From Flavobacterium sp. GSB-24 (GTDB lineage: Bacteria; Bacteroidota; Bacteroidia; Flavobacteriales; Flavobacteriaceae): a DNA stretch of 64,000 nt. Each line of letters begins with the position of its first letter. The stretch's first letter is position 1. Below the pieces are notes generated by a model, which saw nothing but the letters and a program-made list of their open reading frames with translations, was not told the origin of the DNA and made no database searches. The translations under genes were made by a program, and so were the position numbers. Shown piece after piece: positions 54,233-63,045 of this stretch. The stretch lies in the NCBI RefSeq assembly GCF_027924665.1, contig NZ_AP027043.1:5146001-5210000 (forward strand), written 5' to 3'.

Positions 54233-54385
54233 TTATTTCTTTTTCAAGAATTCATCAACTTCTTCAGGAGCCATAATAGATTCTACGAATGTATACGCAC
54301 CAGTTTTAGGAGATTTTACCATTTTGATGGCTTTTGATAATCTCTTAGAAGATGTTTGTAACGATGCTACGGTTTTCTTTGCCAT
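54233..54385 (-). CDS. DUF4295 small basic protein
   Basis: A 50-residue Lys-rich protein (ATG at 54385, TAA at 54235-54233). It reads MAKKTVASLQTSSKRLSKAI at the start, then KSPKTGAYTFVESIMAPEEV and ends EFLKKK. DUF4295 is found only in Bacteroidota and almost always directly after rpmG, as here; its gene begins 75 bp after the rpmG stop. It probably is a lineage-specific ribosome-associated protein, but the function has not been shown. A terminator directly follows, ending the rpmB-rpmG-DUF4295 unit. Confidence 0.9.
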   Translation of the reverse strand: MAKKTVASLQTSSKRLSKAIKMVKSPKTGAYTFVESIMAPEEVDEFLKKK

Positions 54386-54460
54386 GATTCAAATGTTATT
54401 TGAAGCTTTTATAAAACTCTCATGGCTAAACCATTCGAGATTTACAAAAATCTCTAATTA

Positions 54461-54643
54461 TTACTTAATTTCTTTATGAACAGTTACTCTTTTTAAGATT
54501 GGATTAAATTTCTTAATCTCTAATCTGTCTGGAGTATTTTTTTTGTTCTTAGTTGTAATATATCTAGAAGTTCCTGGAACACCAGAAGTCTTGTGCTCAG
54601 TACATTCTAAAATTACTTGGATTCTATTACCTTTCTTTGCCAT
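54461..54643 (-). CDS. rpmG: 50S ribosomal protein L33
   Basis: Large-subunit ribosomal protein of 60 residues. [18 protein letters not shown] and [20 protein letters not shown] are diagnostic. Only a single Cys is left, so this is the zinc-independent (C-minus) form. It lies 29 bp after rpmB and is co-transcribed with it. Confidence 0.97.
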
Positions 54644-54672
54644 CTTGCTATATATTTTTATTTAGGAAAAGA

Positions 54673-54909
54673 TTATTTGATAAATCCTTCTGACTGTGCT
54701 TTTTTCAAAACAGCAGTGATTCCATTTTTATTAATTGTTTTTATCGTAGATGCTGCTACTCTAAGAGTAATCCATCTATCTTCTTCTGGAAGATAAAAAC
54801 GCTTTTTAACTAAGTTTACAGAAAACTTTCTCTTAGTTTTGTTCATAGCGTGAGAAACGTTATTTCCTACCATCGCTCTTTTACCTGTAAGGTCACAAAC
54901 TCTTGACAT
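54673..54909 (-). CDS. rpmB: 50S ribosomal protein L28
   Basis: Large-subunit ribosomal protein of 78 residues. [20 protein letters not shown], then [20 protein letters not shown] and [17 protein letters not shown] are the family features. It is the first gene of the rpmB-rpmG-DUF4295 unit, located 71 bp after the cinA stop codon. The paired zinc-binding Cys of the longer form are absent. Confidence 0.97.
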   Translation of the reverse strand: MSRVCDLTGKRAMVGNNVSHAMNKTKRKFSVNLVKKRFYLPEEDRWITLRVAASTIKTINKNGITAVLKKAQSEGFIK

Positions 54910-54980
54910 TATACTTATCTTTTATCGTTATTCAAAATCAGGGTGCAAAGAAAAGAAAAATAAACCATTGTAGCAAAAAA

Positions 54981-56234
54981 TTATTGCACAAATTTTAAAA
55001 TTTCTTTCTGCAATATTTCTAAACTCTTAACTGTTGCCCTATCTACCACTTTTTCACGAGGTTGTCCGAAGTTAAATTCTTCTACAATTACTTCGTTCGG
55101 CGTCGCCAAAGCAATAAAAACAGTACCGATTTCTGCATCTGAATCACCTTTTGAAGGTCCCGCATTACCAGTCGTAGCAATACCGTAGTCGGTTTTGAGT
55201 AAGTTTTTCACACTCAAAGCCATAGCAGATGCAACTTCTGCACTTACCACAGAATGCTTTTTAATTATTTCTTCTGAAACTCCTAAAACATTTATCTTAG
55301 TTTCGGTTGCATAAGAGACCACGCTTCCTTTAAAATAGCTTGAAGCGCCCGGAACAGCCGATAAAAGCGACGCGATTCTTCCACCAGTAAAACTTTCTGC
55401 CGTTGAAACTGTTTTATTTTGTTTGGTTAAAATTTTACCAACCACAGATTCTATGGTTTCGTTCTCTTCATATCCCACAATAATGTCATGGATAATCAAA
55501 TCTAACGAACGGACATTTTCCTCTATTGCAGTTTCCAACAGCTCTTTATCTGTTCCTCTTGCGGTCAATCTTAGACGTACGCGCCCTGGATTTGGCAGAT
55601 AAGCAAGTTTTATAAATTCAGGCAGATTATTTTCCCAATGTTCAATACGTTCTGCAACTAAACTTTCACCTTGACCGTAAGTTAAAATGGTTTTATGAAT
55701 AATATATGGACGTTTATATTCACGAACTATTTTTGGAATTATTTCTTCTTCAACCAAATATTTCATTTCATAAGGAACACCTGGAAGCGAAATAAAAACG
55801 GTATTTTCTTTTTTCATCCACATTCCCGGAGCAGTTCCCACTTTATTATGCAATACTGTGCAAGTTGACGGAACCAAAGCCTGATCTTTATTAAGCTGCG
55901 AAATTGGTCTTTTATAAAAACCTTCAATTAATTGCGTTACATGCGCCAAAACCTCTGGATTTACAACCAATTCGTCGTTAAAGTAGTCACAGAATGTTTT
56001 TTTCGTAACATCATCTTTTGTTGGCCCTAATCCGCCGGTTACAATTACCACATCCACTTTGTTTTGCAGTAAGGCAAAAGTGTCCAAAATATGCCTTTTA
56101 TCATCACTGATCGAAAGCATTTCTATTACTTCAACTCCAATTCTATCAAGCGATTTGGCAATAAAAGCTGAATTTGTATCTACGATTTGGCCAATTAAGA
56201 TTTCATCTCCAATTGTTATAATTGCTGCTTTCAT
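54981..56234 (-). CDS. cinA: CinA-like competence/damage-inducible protein (NMN deamidase domain)
   Basis: Two-domain cytoplasmic protein of 417 residues. The N-terminal MoCF-like domain (about 1-170) has [20 protein letters not shown] and [18 protein letters not shown] and is linked in this family to ADP-ribose or NAD-derivative hydrolysis. The C-terminal PncC domain (about 255-415) has [37 protein letters not shown] and [14 protein letters not shown], matching nicotinamide mononucleotide deamidase. So it probably recycles NAD breakdown products. It sits directly upstream of rpmB on the same strand. Confidence 0.95.
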   Translation of the reverse strand: MKAAIITIGDEILIGQIVDTNSAFIAKSLDRIGVEVIEMLSISDDKRHILDTFALLQNKVDVVIVTGGLGPTKDDVTKKTFCDYFNDELVVNPEVLAHVTQLIEGFYKRPISQLNKDQALVPSTCTVLHNKVGTAPGMWMKKENTVFISLPGVPYEMKYLVEEEIIPKIVREYKRPYIIHKTILTYGQGESLVAERIEHWENNLPEFIKLAYLPNPGRVRLRLTARGTDKELLETAIEENVRSLDLIIHDIIVGYEENETIESVVGKILTKQNKTVSTAESFTGGRIASLLSAVPGASSYFKGSVVSYATETKINVLGVSEEIIKKHSVVSAEVASAMALSVKNLLKTDYGIATTGNAGPSKGDSDAEIGTVFIALATPNEVIVEEFNFGQPREKVVDRATVKSLEILQKEILKFVQ

Positions 56235-56365
56235 ATCAATGTAAGGAATATTACCTGTAATTACGAACAGGTTTATTATAAGAAGAAGTTATTCGTGATG
56301 AACTTTTATAAGATTCATCATATTTAATCCAAATCACAAAAAACGAATCTTTTAGATTTAGACAA

Positions 56366-56402
56366 GAAAACCCAATTCTTTATAAAAACAAGAATTGGGC
56401 TG
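56366..56402 (-). terminator. Terminator after the Hpt gene
   Basis: On the minus strand AAGAATTGGG-type arms (CCCAATTCTT / AAGAATTGGG) form a 10-bp stem around a 9-nt loop, followed by TTTTCTTGT. It lies about 12 bp past the Hpt stop codon. Confidence 0.75.
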
Positions 56403-56413
56403 GGTATTATATT

Positions 56414-56758
56414 TTACAAATCAAAGTCTTTTTTGATCTCTTTGATTGCTTCTTTAACTTGTATTTTAATACTTTTAAAAGTTTCAATTATATCTTTTTT
56501 CTTACCTTCTGCTTTTGTCCAAGCTTCAACTTGCAAAATCTCTTCAAAAGCCACATTTAGTCCCATTAAATCTAAAGTAGGCTTTATTTTGTGCGCATAT
56601 GAATAGGCATATTTATGATCCTTTTTCTTTATTCCCTCTTTAATTTGTTTCAAATCTTCGGGAACTTCTGTAACAAATAAATTTAAAATTTCGTTTACAA
56701 ATTCAGGATCGTTGTCTGAAAGCGCATACACTTTCGAAAGGTTGTATTTTAAAGCCAT
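56414..56758 (-). CDS. Stand-alone Hpt (histidine phosphotransfer) protein
   Basis: A 114-residue helical protein relaying phosphate between a hybrid kinase and a response regulator. The Hpt motif with phospho-accepting His56 is in YAYSYAHKIKPTLDLMGL, preceded by FVNEILNLFVTEVPEDLKQI. There is no kinase or receiver gene nearby. The ATG overlaps the stop codon of the FAH hydrolase gene by one base (TAATG), so translation should be coupled. The pairing with FAH may be incidental. A terminator follows. Confidence 0.85.
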   Translation of the reverse strand: MALKYNLSKVYALSDNDPEFVNEILNLFVTEVPEDLKQIKEGIKKKDHKYAYSYAHKIKPTLDLMGLNVAFEEILQVEAWTKAEGKKKDIIETFKSIKIQVKEAIKEIKKDFDL

Positions 56759-57369
56759 TATTTTACTTGTATTCTGAATAATTTTTTATCTTCTAAAAAG
56801 CCTTCTAAAACATCATTTGGTTTTACAGTTGCAACACCTTCTGGCGTTCCTGTAAAAATAATATCTCCAATTTTCAATGTAAAAAATTGAGATACATAAG
56901 AAACCAGTTCATCTATTTTCCAAAGCATCATGTTTGAATTTCCTTTTTGAACTGTCTCTGCATTTTTTTTCAATTCAAAATTAAGATTTTCCATAGAAAC
57001 AAAATTAGTTTTTGGCAAAAAATCGCCAATAACTGCCGAACCGTCAAACGCTTTGGCTTTTTCCCAAGGAAGTCCCTTTTCTTTTAATTTACTCTGCAGA
57101 TCACGTGCTGTAAAATCGATTCCAACACTAATTTCATCATAATATTTATGAGCAAATTTAGGCTCAATATATTTTCCAACCTTATTAATCTTTACGATTA
57201 TTTCAAGTTCGTGATGAACATCTTCAGAAAACTCTGGAATTACAAACGGATGCTGTTTCAACAAAACTGCCGAATCAGGTTTCATAAAAACCACTGGTTC
57301 TGTTGGACGCTCGTTTTTTAATTCCTCTATATGATTGGCATAATTCCTGCCGACACAGATAATTTTCAT
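56758..57369 (-). CDS. Fumarylacetoacetate hydrolase-family protein
   Basis: Cytoplasmic metal-dependent enzyme of 203 residues, the single-domain form of the FAH superfamily (acylpyruvase or 2-oxoacid decarboxylase/isomerase-like). It begins MKIICVGRNYANHIEEL and contains the metal-binding DVHHELEIIVKI and VGIDFTARDLQ, then IIFTGTPEGV. In Bacteria such short forms often act on acylpyruvates or oxaloacetate; the substrate is not identifiable. The Hpt gene follows with a one-base overlap. The 57370-57463 gap carries a low-complexity repeat. Confidence 0.92.
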   Translation of the reverse strand: MKIICVGRNYANHIEELKNERPTEPVVFMKPDSAVLLKQHPFVIPEFSEDVHHELEIIVKINKVGKYIEPKFAHKYYDEISVGIDFTARDLQSKLKEKGLPWEKAKAFDGSAVIGDFLPKTNFVSMENLNFELKKNAETVQKGNSNMMLWKIDELVSYVSQFFTLKIGDIIFTGTPEGVATVKPNDVLEGFLEDKKLFRIQVK

Positions 57370-57463
57370 TTTTTTTTTAGGTTCTAAGATTCTAAGACGG
57401 TAAGATTCTAATAAAAACTACGCAAAAAAACTTAGCGACTTATAAACTTAGCGTCTTAGAAAC
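57370..57463. repeat. Low-complexity repeat between FAH and exonuclease genes
   Basis: The stretch contains GATTCTAAGACGGTAAGATT and two copies of AACTTAGCG in tandem-like order. Similar words occur at 28268-28300 and 30661-30700, indicating dispersed intergenic repeats. It is too short for a gene. Confidence 0.4.
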
Positions 57464-58234
57464 TTATTTCGTATTTAATTTTCTTAATTTAATTGCTGTT
57501 AATACTTTTTTGGTATATAAAGGAAAATCAGCATTTTGGATCCAGCTGAAATATCCTGGCTCTGCTTCTAAAACTTTTTCAACTTTAGCACCTTTATGTT
57601 TTCCAAAAGTAAAAATTTCTTCATCGTCTTTATCAAAAGCGATCATTCCGGCAAAATCTGCTATTTTTTTACGGGTTGTGAATTCAGACAACGATCTCAT
57701 ATCATTTTCCAATTCTGGATAACGATCTAACTGCGCTTTTAAAATTTCATAAGTCGCCATTGTATCTGCTTCTGCCGAGTGTGCATTTTCCAGACTTTTT
57801 CCACAATAAAACTTCAAAGCAGCACTTAAAGTACGTTCTTCCATTTTATGAAAAATAGTCTGAACATCTACAGAAACTTTATTTTTCATATCAAAATCTA
57901 CTCCTGCACGAAGCAATTCTTCTGCGAGAAGCGGAATATCAAAACGATCTGAGTTAAAACCACCCAAATCACTATCTTTTATCATATTATGAACTTGCGG
58001 AGCAAGCTCTGCAAAGGTTGGTTCGTTGGCTACTTTTTCATCTGTAATACCATGAACTGCCGTTGTTTGCGGAGGAATTGGAATTGTTGGATTAACCAAC
58101 CAGGTTTTACTTTCTTTATTTCCGTTAGGAAAAACTTTAAATATTGAAATTTCTACGATTCTATCTTTACCGATATCAATTCCCGTTGTTTCGAGATCAA
58201 AAAAGCAAATTGGCTTGTTTAGTTTGAGTTCCAT
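57464..58234 (-). CDS. 3'-5' exonuclease of the DnaQ/DEDDh type with C-terminal extension
   Basis: Cytoplasmic exonuclease of 256 residues, possibly a proofreading-type or repair nuclease. The DEDDh domain (about 5-175) has Exo I Asp13/Glu15 in CFFDLETTGIDIG, Exo II in DSDLGGFNSDRFDIPLL and Exo III with the catalytic His in NAHSAEADTMAT. The C-terminal part, EEIFTFGKHKGAKVEKVLE and PGYFSWIQNADFP, matches a DUF3820-like module. This two-part form is common in Bacteroidota and is distinct from the polymerase III epsilon subunit. It has no clear partner nearby. Confidence 0.92.
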   Translation of the reverse strand: MELKLNKPICFFDLETTGIDIGKDRIVEISIFKVFPNGNKESKTWLVNPTIPIPPQTTAVHGITDEKVANEPTFAELAPQVHNMIKDSDLGGFNSDRFDIPLLAEELLRAGVDFDMKNKVSVDVQTIFHKMEERTLSAALKFYCGKSLENAHSAEADTMATYEILKAQLDRYPELENDMRSLSEFTTRKKIADFAGMIAFDKDDEEIFTFGKHKGAKVEKVLEAEPGYFSWIQNADFPLYTKKVLTAIKLRKLNTK

Positions 58235-58396
58235 TTCTAATTTTTATAAGTTTACAAATGTAATTTTTAAAGCCGAATTTCCTCGTTTATTCTCATTTTT
58301 TTTGTCGAAAAAAGCTTTCAATTCGCAATTTTAACTTTTCAAAAATAGGTCACCTTCTAGTTGACGCTTTGATTTCTAACCTTTTCTTACAAAAGA

Positions 58397-58430
58397 AAAA
58401 TCCGATAAGTTTTTATACTTATCGGATTTA
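58397..58430 (-). terminator. Terminator after the 2-oxoacid dehydrogenase E2 gene
   Basis: On the minus strand AAATCCGATAAGT pairs with ACTTATCGGATTT around a 6-nt loop. It is followed by TTCTTTTG, and lies 23 bp past the stop codon. Confidence 0.8.
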
Positions 58431-58452
58431 AATCTATACTTATAATATATTT

Positions 58453-59802
58453 TTAGAAATCTCTATCTACATCGAAAGCTTCTAAATATTCTGCTACTCT
58501 TTTCACAAAACTTCCTCCTAATGCCCCATCTACAACTCTATGATCGTAAGAGTGCGACAAGAACATTTTTTGACGGATTCCAATAAAATCTCCTTCTGGA
58601 GTTTCTATTACTGCTGGAACTTTACGAATCGCTCCAAGCGCCAAAATTCCCACTTGAGGCTGATTGATAATTGGCGTTCCAAAAACACTTCCAAATGTTC
58701 CCACATTTGTAACTGTATAAGTTCCTCCTTGCGTATCGTCTGGTTTCAGTTTTCCAGCTTTCGCACGGTTTCCTAAATCGTTAACCGCTTTTGCCATTCC
58801 AACAAGATTTAGTTGATCTGCATTTTTAATTACAGGAACAATTAAATTCCCGTTTGGCAGTGCTGCTGCCATTCCTAAATTGATATTTTTCTTTTTGATG
58901 ATATAATCGCCATCGACAGAAATATTCATTCCAGGGAAATCTTTCAATGCTTTTGCAACGGCTTCCATCATAATTGGAGTAAAAGTAAGTTTTTCGCCTT
59001 CTCTTTTTTCGAAAGCTGTTTTTACTTTATCTCTCCATTTTACAATGTTTGTTACGTCTACTTCAATAAACGATTGTACGTGAGCAGAAGTTTGAACCGA
59101 AGCTGTCATGTATCCTGAAATCAGTTTACGCATTCTGTCCATTTCTACAATTTCGTCGCCTCCATTTACAGAAACTGGAACCGCCTGCTGACTTTTTTGT
59201 ACAACTGGCTCTGGTGTCTGAACTGCTTTTGGCGCTTCAACAATAGGTTTAGGAGCTTCAACTGTTTGTGGTGATGCTGTAACACCAGATTTACGATCTT
59301 CTATATATTTTAAAATATCTTCTTTTGTAACTCGGCCGTCTTTTCCAGATCCAGCCATGTTTTCTAACTCATTTAGAGAGATATTTTCTTCTTTCGCGAT
59401 GTTTTTTACTAATGGAGAAAAGAATTTTTCTGATCCTGAAAAATCTTCTGCAGTGGTTACAGTTTCTTTTACTGCTTCAATTGTTTTTTCAATTTCAGCC
59501 GCCGCTTCAGGAACAGCAGTTTCTTCAACCGAACTTGTTTCTGGAGCTGGTGCCGCACCGCCTTCAGTTTCAATAATAGCAATAGTCTGCCCTACTTGTA
59601 CCAAATCATCTTTACCAAACAACTGCTCAACTAAAATTCCTGATACTTCGCTAGGTACTTCACTGTCAACCTTATCTGTTGCAATTTCAAGTACTGCTTC
59701 ATCAGCTTCAATTTTGTCTCCAACTTCTTTCAACCAATTTGTAATAGTTGCTTCAGCGACACTTTCTCCCATTTTTGGAAGCTTTAATTCAAATCTTGCC
59801 AT
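58453..59802 (-). CDS. 2-oxoacid dehydrogenase complex E2 (dihydrolipoamide acyltransferase)
   Basis: Core of a 2-oxoacid dehydrogenase complex in the cytoplasm. It has 449 residues with one lipoyl domain (1-78, lipoylated Lys44 in IATDKVDSEVPS), an Ala/Glu-rich linker, a peripheral-subunit-binding domain (about 130-165: SPLVKNIAKEENISLNELEN) and a catalytic domain (about 215-449) ending with the active-site sequence SHSYDHRVVDGALGG. Linker sequence and single lipoyl domain favour the branched-chain/2-oxoglutarate class over the pyruvate class with several lipoyl domains. No E1 or E3 gene is adjacent. Confidence 0.93.
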   Translation of the reverse strand: MARFELKLPKMGESVAEATITNWLKEVGDKIEADEAVLEIATDKVDSEVPSEVSGILVEQLFGKDDLVQVGQTIAIIETEGGAAPAPETSSVEETAVPEAAAEIEKTIEAVKETVTTAEDFSGSEKFFSPLVKNIAKEENISLNELENMAGSGKDGRVTKEDILKYIEDRKSGVTASPQTVEAPKPIVEAPKAVQTPEPVVQKSQQAVPVSVNGGDEIVEMDRMRKLISGYMTASVQTSAHVQSFIEVDVTNIVKWRDKVKTAFEKREGEKLTFTPIMMEAVAKALKDFPGMNISVDGDYIIKKKNINLGMAAALPNGNLIVPVIKNADQLNLVGMAKAVNDLGNRAKAGKLKPDDTQGGTYTVTNVGTFGSVFGTPIINQPQVGILALGAIRKVPAVIETPEGDFIGIRQKMFLSHSYDHRVVDGALGGSFVKRVAEYLEAFDVDRDF

Positions 59803-59885
59803 ATTGTTATTCTAAAGGATGATTTTGATTTTCTGATTGCGAAATTACTGAAAAAATTAAATATAAATTACACTTTGTATAATTT

Positions 59886-61049
59886 TTACTTAATTTTTCT
59901 GATTTCCCCTCTCCCATTTCTTAAATTACTTCCAATAATAAAAGCTGTTCTTTTAGGGAAAATCTTAAAAGTAATGTTCTTATCTTTAAGAGTTTCTATT
60001 ATATTGATACATTTTTTGAATGAAACATATTGATTATCCAAAATGATCTCTGTCTTTTTACCCTTTAAAATCAGGCACGAATTTACCATTTTTTCTTTTT
60101 TCAAATTCAAAAAACTAACTTTATTTTCTAAAATCGAAGCTAGTTTTTCAGATAAATTCGCATTTTCAGAGTACAAAATATAGCATTCTGGCAATGGTTT
60201 TTCTTTTACATTTCCCTGAAACATTTTTACAATAGAGAAAAACCAAGTTCCAACTTGAATGAAAAAACTAAAAAACCATGATTTCTTAAAATGTTTCGCA
60301 TAAAAGAAATTCATAGCTTCCTGAAAACGTTTCATGTATTTTTCGTCTTTTATTGTGCTTTCTCCCTTATAATGCAAAACTGTGGTATCGTGAAAATAAA
60401 AGTTGTTTTTCCCTTTCTGAAGCGCACGATATGACAAATCGATATCGTCGGCATACATAAAACAATCTTCATCAAAACCATTTAAATCTTGATATAATTT
60501 ACTTTCTAAAAACATAAAAGCCCCAACTAGAATATCAACTTTTCCCGTTTCGTTTTCACTTAAATGCTGTGCGTAATATTGATTAAAAAGTTTTATTTTG
60601 GGAAAGATTTTATACAACCCAAAAACTTTAGTAAATGCAACCCAAGGCGTGGGAATACCGCGTTTACTTTCTGGCAGAAAATTTCCTGTCCCGTCAATTA
60701 ATTTACAGCCTATAATGCCGAGATTGGGCTGCCTTTCGGCGAAAGCCAGAACCTTCGTAAAGGTATCTTCTGCAACAACAGTATCGGGATTTAATATACA
60801 GATGTAGTTTCCTTTCGCTTGACGAAAACCAATATTATTCCCTTTCGGGAAACCAAAATTTTCTTTGTTTTGAATCAAAGTAACTTCTGGAAATTTTTCC
60901 TGCATCATCAAAACACTTTCGTCTGACGAATTATTATCTACAACAATAATTTCGGCCTCAATTGCAGCAATCGCTTCCTGAACACTTAAAATGCATTGCT
61001 CCAGAAAGTAACGGACATTATAATTGAGAATAATAATCGATAACTGCAT
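59886..61049 (-). CDS. Family 2 glycosyltransferase (rhamnosyltransferase-like)
   Basis: Membrane-associated GT2 enzyme of 387 residues, likely adding a sugar to a surface polysaccharide. The start at 61049 gives MQLSIIILNYNVRYFLEQCI, the standard GT-A opening. A longer frame would run into the neighbouring gene and is rejected. The donor-binding region EIIVVDNNSSDESVLMMQ, LNPDTVVAEDTF, FMFLESKLYQDLNGFDE and the DxD-like ADDIDLSYRALQKG follow. A membrane helix near residues 258-280 (WFFSFFIQVGTWFFSIVKMF) precedes a C-terminal extension of about 100 residues of unknown role. It lies 31 bp after the BamA-like gene. Confidence 0.9.
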   Translation of the reverse strand: MQLSIIILNYNVRYFLEQCILSVQEAIAAIEAEIIVVDNNSSDESVLMMQEKFPEVTLIQNKENFGFPKGNNIGFRQAKGNYICILNPDTVVAEDTFTKVLAFAERQPNLGIIGCKLIDGTGNFLPESKRGIPTPWVAFTKVFGLYKIFPKIKLFNQYYAQHLSENETGKVDILVGAFMFLESKLYQDLNGFDEDCFMYADDIDLSYRALQKGKNNFYFHDTTVLHYKGESTIKDEKYMKRFQEAMNFFYAKHFKKSWFFSFFIQVGTWFFSIVKMFQGNVKEKPLPECYILYSENANLSEKLASILENKVSFLNLKKEKMVNSCLILKGKKTEIILDNQYVSFKKCINIIETLKDKNITFKIFPKRTAFIIGSNLRNGRGEIRKIK

Positions 61050-61080
61050 GAATATTTGATCTGTAAATTTGGGTCGAAAG

Positions 61081-62265
61081 TTAGAAATTTTCTGATAACC
61101 CCAAACGCAATGACCAATCGTTTTTACTAATTCCGTAATCCAGCGCGAGATTGCTGCCATTTCGTTTGTTCCATTTGATCCGAATTCCTGTTCCCACAGC
61201 TGGATTCCATTTTTTAAAATCGTAAGTATCCAACTTAGAAACCGAGGAAATATTGGTAAAAAATACGGCACCAAAAAATCCATTTCGGCTAATATCCGTT
61301 CTATATTCGGTTTCAAAATAAATCAATGCATTACTTCTATATCTGTTTTTGGTAAAACCGCGCCCTGTTTTTCCGTCGCGGTCCCAGCCAATACTTGGAA
61401 GATCTAAATAATGTGGTTTTCCGCCAAAGGTTGACCAATAAAAAGCTCTTGATGCCCAGACTCTGTGTTTGGTTGTACTAAATGAATGATATTTTCGAGC
61501 ATCAATATACAATGACTGCCATTTATCTCCTTCCACTCCGCTGGTGTTAATTCGCAAATCGGCTTCTACATACAATCCTTGTTCTGGATTTATAATATTT
61601 TTTCGAGAATCGTATAAACCTTGAACAGCAAAACCAAAAGAACTTTCATCAGAATAATTGCCATTCATATATTTAAAATAATCTGTTTCTTCATCTATAT
61701 AAGATTCTTCAGAAATATTCTGGTAATTATCAAAAAGAAAACCGACTCCCAAACGATAATTACCAATAATTTTTCTGGTTATGAACTGATAAAAACGCCA
61801 CTGCTGATAATCGAGAGTTGACATTTCTTTTTTTGACTCATGTTCGCCCAATCCATAAGTAAGCTGCGGATAAATCATATACCGATAATCTCCAATAAAA
61901 TTCCACTTATCTTCACTGGTATAAACATAAGTCTGAATAGGAAAAACATATTGTTTCGTAAAACTGAAATAAGGGGAAAATGTAACCTGAGACATTTTAG
62001 TTTTTTGATGATCTTCGCCTAAATAAAATGTAGTTAAAAAAGAAACCACTAAACCTGTATTGGAATTTACATCTACAGGAACTGGCAGCAAAGAGAATGC
62101 TAGTTTTTTTTGATTGTCTTTTTTGATTGTATCATTTTTATCAAAAATTCTATGAATAACATCTAGAATGTCTCGATTTCCCATACTTATACTATCGTTT
62201 TGCGCATTACAAAACGAGGCGATTAAGAAAAAAGAGAGTGCTGATACAATTCTTAAACTATTCAC
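61081..62265 (-). CDS. BamA/Omp85-like surface antigen family beta-barrel
   Basis: Exported outer-membrane barrel of 394 residues. The signal peptide is MNSLRIVSALSFFLIASFCNA. The mature part starts with a short plug-like region and continues as the Bac_surface_Ag barrel: LPVPVDVNSNTGLVVSFLTT, YRMIYPQLTYGLGEHESKKE, NPEQGLYVEADLRIN, then AVGTGIRIKWNKRNGSNLAL and the terminal SLRLGLSENF. No POTRA domains are visible, so it is not a BamA core subunit; it may be a secretion or lipid transport relative. TAAATTTG at 62299-62292 matches a -7 box. The GT2 gene follows after 31 bp. Confidence 0.78.
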   Translation of the reverse strand: MNSLRIVSALSFFLIASFCNAQNDSISMGNRDILDVIHRIFDKNDTIKKDNQKKLAFSLLPVPVDVNSNTGLVVSFLTTFYLGEDHQKTKMSQVTFSPYFSFTKQYVFPIQTYVYTSEDKWNFIGDYRYMIYPQLTYGLGEHESKKEMSTLDYQQWRFYQFITRKIIGNYRLGVGFLFDNYQNISEESYIDEETDYFKYMNGNYSDESSFGFAVQGLYDSRKNIINPEQGLYVEADLRINTSGVEGDKWQSLYIDARKYHSFSTTKHRVWASRAFYWSTFGGKPHYLDLPSIGWDRDGKTGRGFTKNRYRSNALIYFETEYRTDISRNGFFGAVFFTNISSVSKLDTYDFKKWNPAVGTGIRIKWNKRNGSNLALDYGISKNDWSLRLGLSENF

Positions 62266-62406
62266 TTACAATATTTTAAAAACACTTCTTACAAATTTAA
62301 AACTTTATTAAGAATTATAGTCAAATTTTTAAGTGAATAAAAAAGAATTTTAAAATGAATAGAAAAAGTTACATTTGAATATCTAAACATTTGATTTTAA
62401 ACTCCT

Positions 62407-62961
62407 ATGCGTTATCTATTTGTGTACTTTTTACTTTTTTCCCTTTTTTGTTTTTCTCAAAATGATCAACAAAAGCAAGATCTTGTAAAGTCGAATAGAT
62501 GGTTTATAGCTGGTCCTGTTAAAGAGAATGAAGAAACAATTAATTCTGTTCGTCTACAAAAAGGAATTGTTTCTGTTACTGCGAAAGATAATCCAAAAGG
62601 CGAAATAGAACTGAATGTAATGATCACAGCATCTGAAACGAATGACGGAATTTCTACAAATCTTTCCAGCGAATCAAAGTATGTTGAAATTACGTATCAA
62701 TCTACTCAGATTATAAAATTACAAGCCAGAGAAGGAAATCCTGAAGGAACTGGCTGTGTGCACGGCGGTTCTCACCCAAGAGTTAGTCTGCCTGCATCTC
62801 CAAACCACTTTAGAACGATAAAAATTCCTTGGTCAAATTTCAAACAAGACGAACTTCCAGATGGAAAAGTTTTAGATATTCACAATTTATGCAAATTCAA
62901 CTTTGTAAATTACAATCCAGTTTCTGGAGATATATTACGGATAAAATCGGTCTTTTTTTAG
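62407..62961 (+). CDS. Secreted protein, possible carbohydrate-binding domain
   Basis: Not firmly recognised. The 184-residue product has a signal peptide ending FCFSQ, then a beta-rich domain with NRWFIAGPVKENEETINSVR, SKYVEITYQSTQIIKLQARE, GTGCVHGGSHPRVSLPASP and KTIKIPWSNFK-like RTIKIPWSNFKQDEL. The ending NLCKFNFVNYNPVSGDILRI is typical of CIA30/CBM-like jelly-roll modules in which a 'FNFVN-P' strand closes the sheet. The two Cys could pair. A TACATTTG -7 match is at 62370-62377. The function is unknown. Confidence 0.65.
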   Translation: MRYLFVYFLLFSLFCFSQNDQQKQDLVKSNRWFIAGPVKENEETINSVRLQKGIVSVTAKDNPKGEIELNVMITASETNDGISTNLSSESKYVEITYQSTQIIKLQAREGNPEGTGCVHGGSHPRVSLPASPNHFRTIKIPWSNFKQDELPDGKVLDIHNLCKFNFVNYNPVSGDILRIKSVFF

Positions 62962-63045
62962 TTTTCAGTCACAGTGACAGTTTTCAGTTTTTAACACTGA
63001 ATACTGAGACTGGAAACTGAGACCGAGACTGAGACTGAATACTAA
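62962..63045. repeat. Low-complexity CAGT/GACT repeat
   Basis: A run of related short words (GTTTTCAGT, GTCACAGTGAC, GACTGGAAACTGAGAC, GAGACTGAGACTGAATACT) between convergent genes. GTCACAGTGAC at 62968-62978 is a perfect small palindrome. It resembles dispersed flavobacterial intergenic repeats. Confidence 0.5.

Noticed and set aside
61050..61316. Upstream extension of the glycosyltransferase by 89 residues
   Set aside because: The extension overlaps the 3' coding part of the BamA-like gene, has no GT features, and the internal ATG at 61049 gives a standard GT2 start.
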